Below are positions 61,703-64,000 of a DNA stretch of 64,000 nt, one piece after another (position 1 is the first letter of the stretch; every line of letters begins with the position of its first letter). A model generated the notes under the pieces. It worked only from the letters and a program-made list of their open reading frames with translations. It ran no database searches and was not told the DNA's origin. Origin of the DNA: Gaiellasilicea sp963745775 (lineage in GTDB: Bacteria > Actinomycetota > Thermoleophilia > Gaiellales > Gaiellaceae); the NCBI GenBank assembly GCA_963745775.1, contig CAVUYY010000012.1, forward strand, positions 363,179-427,178, in the 5' to 3' direction. Position numbers and translations under genes: made by a program.

Positions 61703-64000
61703 ATGGCGACACCGAAGCAAGTTCAGAGGAGAGGGCCGTTGGAGCCTGATCCTCGGCACAATCTTCGCGCTCGCGGCGTTCGCCGCGGTGGCGTACGCCG
61801 ACGACATCTCAAAACAACCTCGACGGGAGCGCGGATGCTGTAGCTACGAAGACATGTCGCTCAACGTCGGCGGCGCGAACGGCACGACCATCTCAGCGGT
61901 GGATCGGACGAACGGTGACGGAAAGAACGGATGTAACTTGACGGGCTCGACGATCTCGTCCTGTCGGTCGCTATCGAGCAACACAGCTGTCGCGACCGTG
62001 AGTCCGTCCGTCGGTGACGTTCACGGCTTGCGGCTCGGCGCCGACCGTGACGGTCACGCCGGTGTCAGCCTGGGCACTCGCGCGAACGATCAACCTCAGC
62101 CAAACCGTCGAACACCACAGGCGGCACCTTCAGCTTGGCCAACGCGGCCCGCTTCACGGTCAATGTCGCTCCTCCGCCGAACACCGCCCCGTACGGTGCA
62201 GGTCGACGGGCGTCGATCACGGTGCCGAATACAACTTTGGCTCGGTCCCAGCGCGGGACCTGCGAGGTGAGCTGACGCCGAGGACGGCCTCGTCAACTCG
62301 GCTGTCGCGGCAACCTTCGTTGAGCGCCTTCACTGGCGGTGCTCTACGCGGCCGATGGCGTGGCAACCAAACTGCGCCGTGCTACCTAACCAAGCACGGC
62401 GGCGGTCTCACCCAGACCGTTCAGGCGACCTACAACGTCGACGATCCCTCGGCGCCGAGCATCACGCCGTCGGCGTAGGCACGCTGGGCTGGAACGACTG
62501 GTACACGAGCAATGTCGCGCTCACGTGGACGTCAGCGAGTCGCAGTCCCCTCCTCCCTCGCCAAGACCGGCTGCGTCGATCAAGCGATCAGTGCCGATCA
62601 GTCGTGCAACGAGCTACTCCTGCGCCGCGACTAGTGCGGGCGGTCGGCCGGCCCTGTCAGCGTCGTGATCAAGCGGGACGCCTCGGCGCCGACCGTCACG
62701 GTAGCCCCGCGCCGGCCGCGAATGCAGCTGGCTGGTACAACGCCGATGTCACGCTGAACTGGACCTGCGCTGACGCGGCCCGTCCGGCCTCCAGTCGTGC
62801 CCCGCTGACGATGAGTCTCGGCGAGGGGCCCGGCCTGCACCGGGCAGCCTGCGGTCCGTCAGCGACAACGCGGGCAACACCACGACTGGACGAGCAGTCC
62901 CGCGGTCAACATCGACAAGACGGCCGCCGTCGGATCGGCATCGGCGACGAGCGGCGAGAATCACCTGATGCGGCCTACACCTGGACGAACCAGAACGTCG
63001 TGGTCAGCTACGGTTGCACCGACGGGCTGTCGGGCGTTGCGACGACTCCCGCCGCCGACACGGTCAGCACCGAGTCGGCGACCGGGTCAGCGTCGGGGAA
63101 CTGCGTCGACGAACTTCGGGCAACAGCGCCACGGCGACGTTCAGCCCGATCAAGATCGACAAGACGAGGCCGACGATCAGCGGCGCAGAACCCCGCTGAC
63201 GACGGACGGGTCGAACGGCTGGTACAAGACGGCGCCGACCGTCGCCTTCACCTGCGGCGACGCGCTGTCGGGCGTCGCCAGCTGCGTCGTGACGGCGGCT
63301 CCGGCCCTAGTGTGACGCTGGGTGAGGACGCTTTGGCCAGACCGTCGAAGGCACGGCGACCGACAACGCCGGCAACACGGAGACCCCCGTCGGTACCGGC
63401 CTCAAGGTCGATCTGTCCAATCCCGCGGCTCCGACCTGGGAAGCGGCGGGATCGCGACGGCGCCAGCTACTACTTCGGCTCCGTTCCGGCGGCCCCGAGT
63501 TGCTCGTCCTCGGACGCGATCTCGGGGATCGCGAGCTGCGTCGTCAGCGGCCGCGACACTGACTGGTCGGCTCGCACACGCTCACGGCGACCGCGACCGA
63601 CAAGCTGGCCGCACGAGCACCGCGACCCGCAGCTACACCGTTCTCGCTGGACGCTGAACGGCTTCTACCAGCCCGTCGACATGAACAGAGCAGCGGATCG
63701 TCTGGAACACGGTCAAGAACGGCTCGACGGTGCCACTCAAGTTCGATGTTTTCGCAGGGTCGACCGAGCTGACCAGCACCTCGGTCGTAAATCAGCCGCT
63801 GACGGCGGTTGGGGTCGCCTGCGAGGCGGGCCCTGCGGATGACATCGAGCTCCTGGCGACTGGCGGGACGAGCCTCAGGTACGACACCACTGGTGGTCAG
63901 TTCATCTACAACTGGCAGACGCCGAAGAAGGCCGGTGCCTGTTACAAGGTGACTGTCTCCACCCAGGACGGCTCCGCGCTTTCGGCTTACTTCAAGCTGA
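61703..64000 (+). CDS. Large secreted Ig-like repeat protein (3' partial, many frame breaks)
   Basis: A surface or secreted protein continues past the window edge. The signal peptide, after one break, is RWSLILGTIFALAAFAAVAY then ADD. Next come Cys-poor beta-rich modules: LNVGGANGT near 61865, TVQVTGVDHGAEYNFGSVPA near 62200, then a family of Ig-like repeats with the signature GWYnaxVxxxWTCxDxxSGxxSC: DWYTSNVALTWT near 62495, GWYNADVTLNWTCAD near 62730, YTWTNQNVVVSYGCTDGLSG near 62978, GWYKTAPTVAFTCGDALSG near 63215 and SYYFGSVPAAPSCSSSD near 63465. The final module (63664-64000), FYQPVDMN with TVKNGSTVPLKFDVF and QFIYNWQTPKKAGACYKVTV, resembles a PxKF-type C-terminal domain. Each module reads in a different frame, so there are many indels. 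The start is ATG 61703. Confidence 0.75.

Noticed and set aside
1..64000. Insertion sequences, prophage or CRISPR
   Set aside because: No transposase, integrase, phage structural gene or regularly spaced repeat-spacer array was seen. The dispersed palindrome is reported separately.

Overview
This window looks like a piece of a high-GC (roughly 70%) actinobacterial chromosome. My best guess is class Thermoleophilia (Gaiellales/Solirubrobacterales type). That guess is an inference from an actinobacterial-style dcw cluster without ftsA, a MurE carrying the meso-diaminopimelate motif DNPR, split glycine decarboxylase subunits, very frequent GTG/TTG starts and dense gene packing. I see no rRNA, no tRNA that I would defend, no CRISPR array and no insertion sequence. 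The sequence carries many single-base frame breaks inside otherwise intact housekeeping genes, mostly one extra G or C in a short G/C run. They look like draft-assembly errors rather than real mutations, so I annotate those genes across the breaks.

Layout. 1-4.9 kb: end of a fused SecDF exporter, a small UbiK/BMFP-like protein, a K+/H+ antiporter and an ABC1/UbiB kinase. 4.9-8.5 kb: kelch protein, an OmpR-type regulator with a degenerate receiver, an ECF sigma factor coupled to an O6-alkylguanine-DNA alkyltransferase, and a PfkB sugar kinase. 8.5-23.2 kb: complete division and cell-wall cluster mraZ-rsmH-ftsL-ftsI-murE-murF-mraY-murD-ftsW-murG-murC-murB-ftsQ-ftsZ. It is headed by a four-repeat MraZ operator, and most of its genes are joined by overlapping stop/start codons. 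23.3-27.8 kb: glycine cleavage genes gcvT-gcvH-gcvPA-gcvPB. 27.8-34.4 kb: an MFS transporter fused to a cyclic-nucleotide-binding domain, an MMPL/RND transporter, two divergent HExxH proteins and rlmN. 34.5-46.2 kb: threonine aldolase, serine hydrolase, an M16-like protein with a C-terminal PH-like domain, a Ca2+/H+ antiporter, a GGDEF/HD-GYP protein, a small helix-turn-helix gene bracketed by copies of a perfect palindrome, endonuclease IV, an MFS exporter and gltX.

46.4-64 kb: a stand-alone receiver, an M3-like peptidase, then a long transport-plus-CoA-metabolism operon (livK, livG, livF, livH, livM, alpha/beta hydrolase, acyl-CoA ligase, TetR regulator, KAS III-like enzyme, MaoC hydratase) ending in an O-antigen-ligase-like membrane protein. 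The end of the window holds a small secreted protein, an L,D-transpeptidase, a NarL/LuxR response regulator, and a long structured leader followed by a large secreted Ig-like repeat protein that runs off the edge and is full of frame breaks.

How the genes work together. The dcw block makes meso-DAP peptidoglycan and the division machine. The gcv genes turn glycine into one-carbon units and sit directly behind ftsZ. The liv/CoA operon should import a small acid or amino-acid-like compound, activate it to a CoA ester and process it, under its own TetR repressor. The most unusual item is a dispersed palindrome (half-sites GCTTGTGTTG and CAACACAAGC, 3-bp spacer). It is present in three perfect copies plus one possible decayed copy, and two of the perfect copies flank a small HTH gene.
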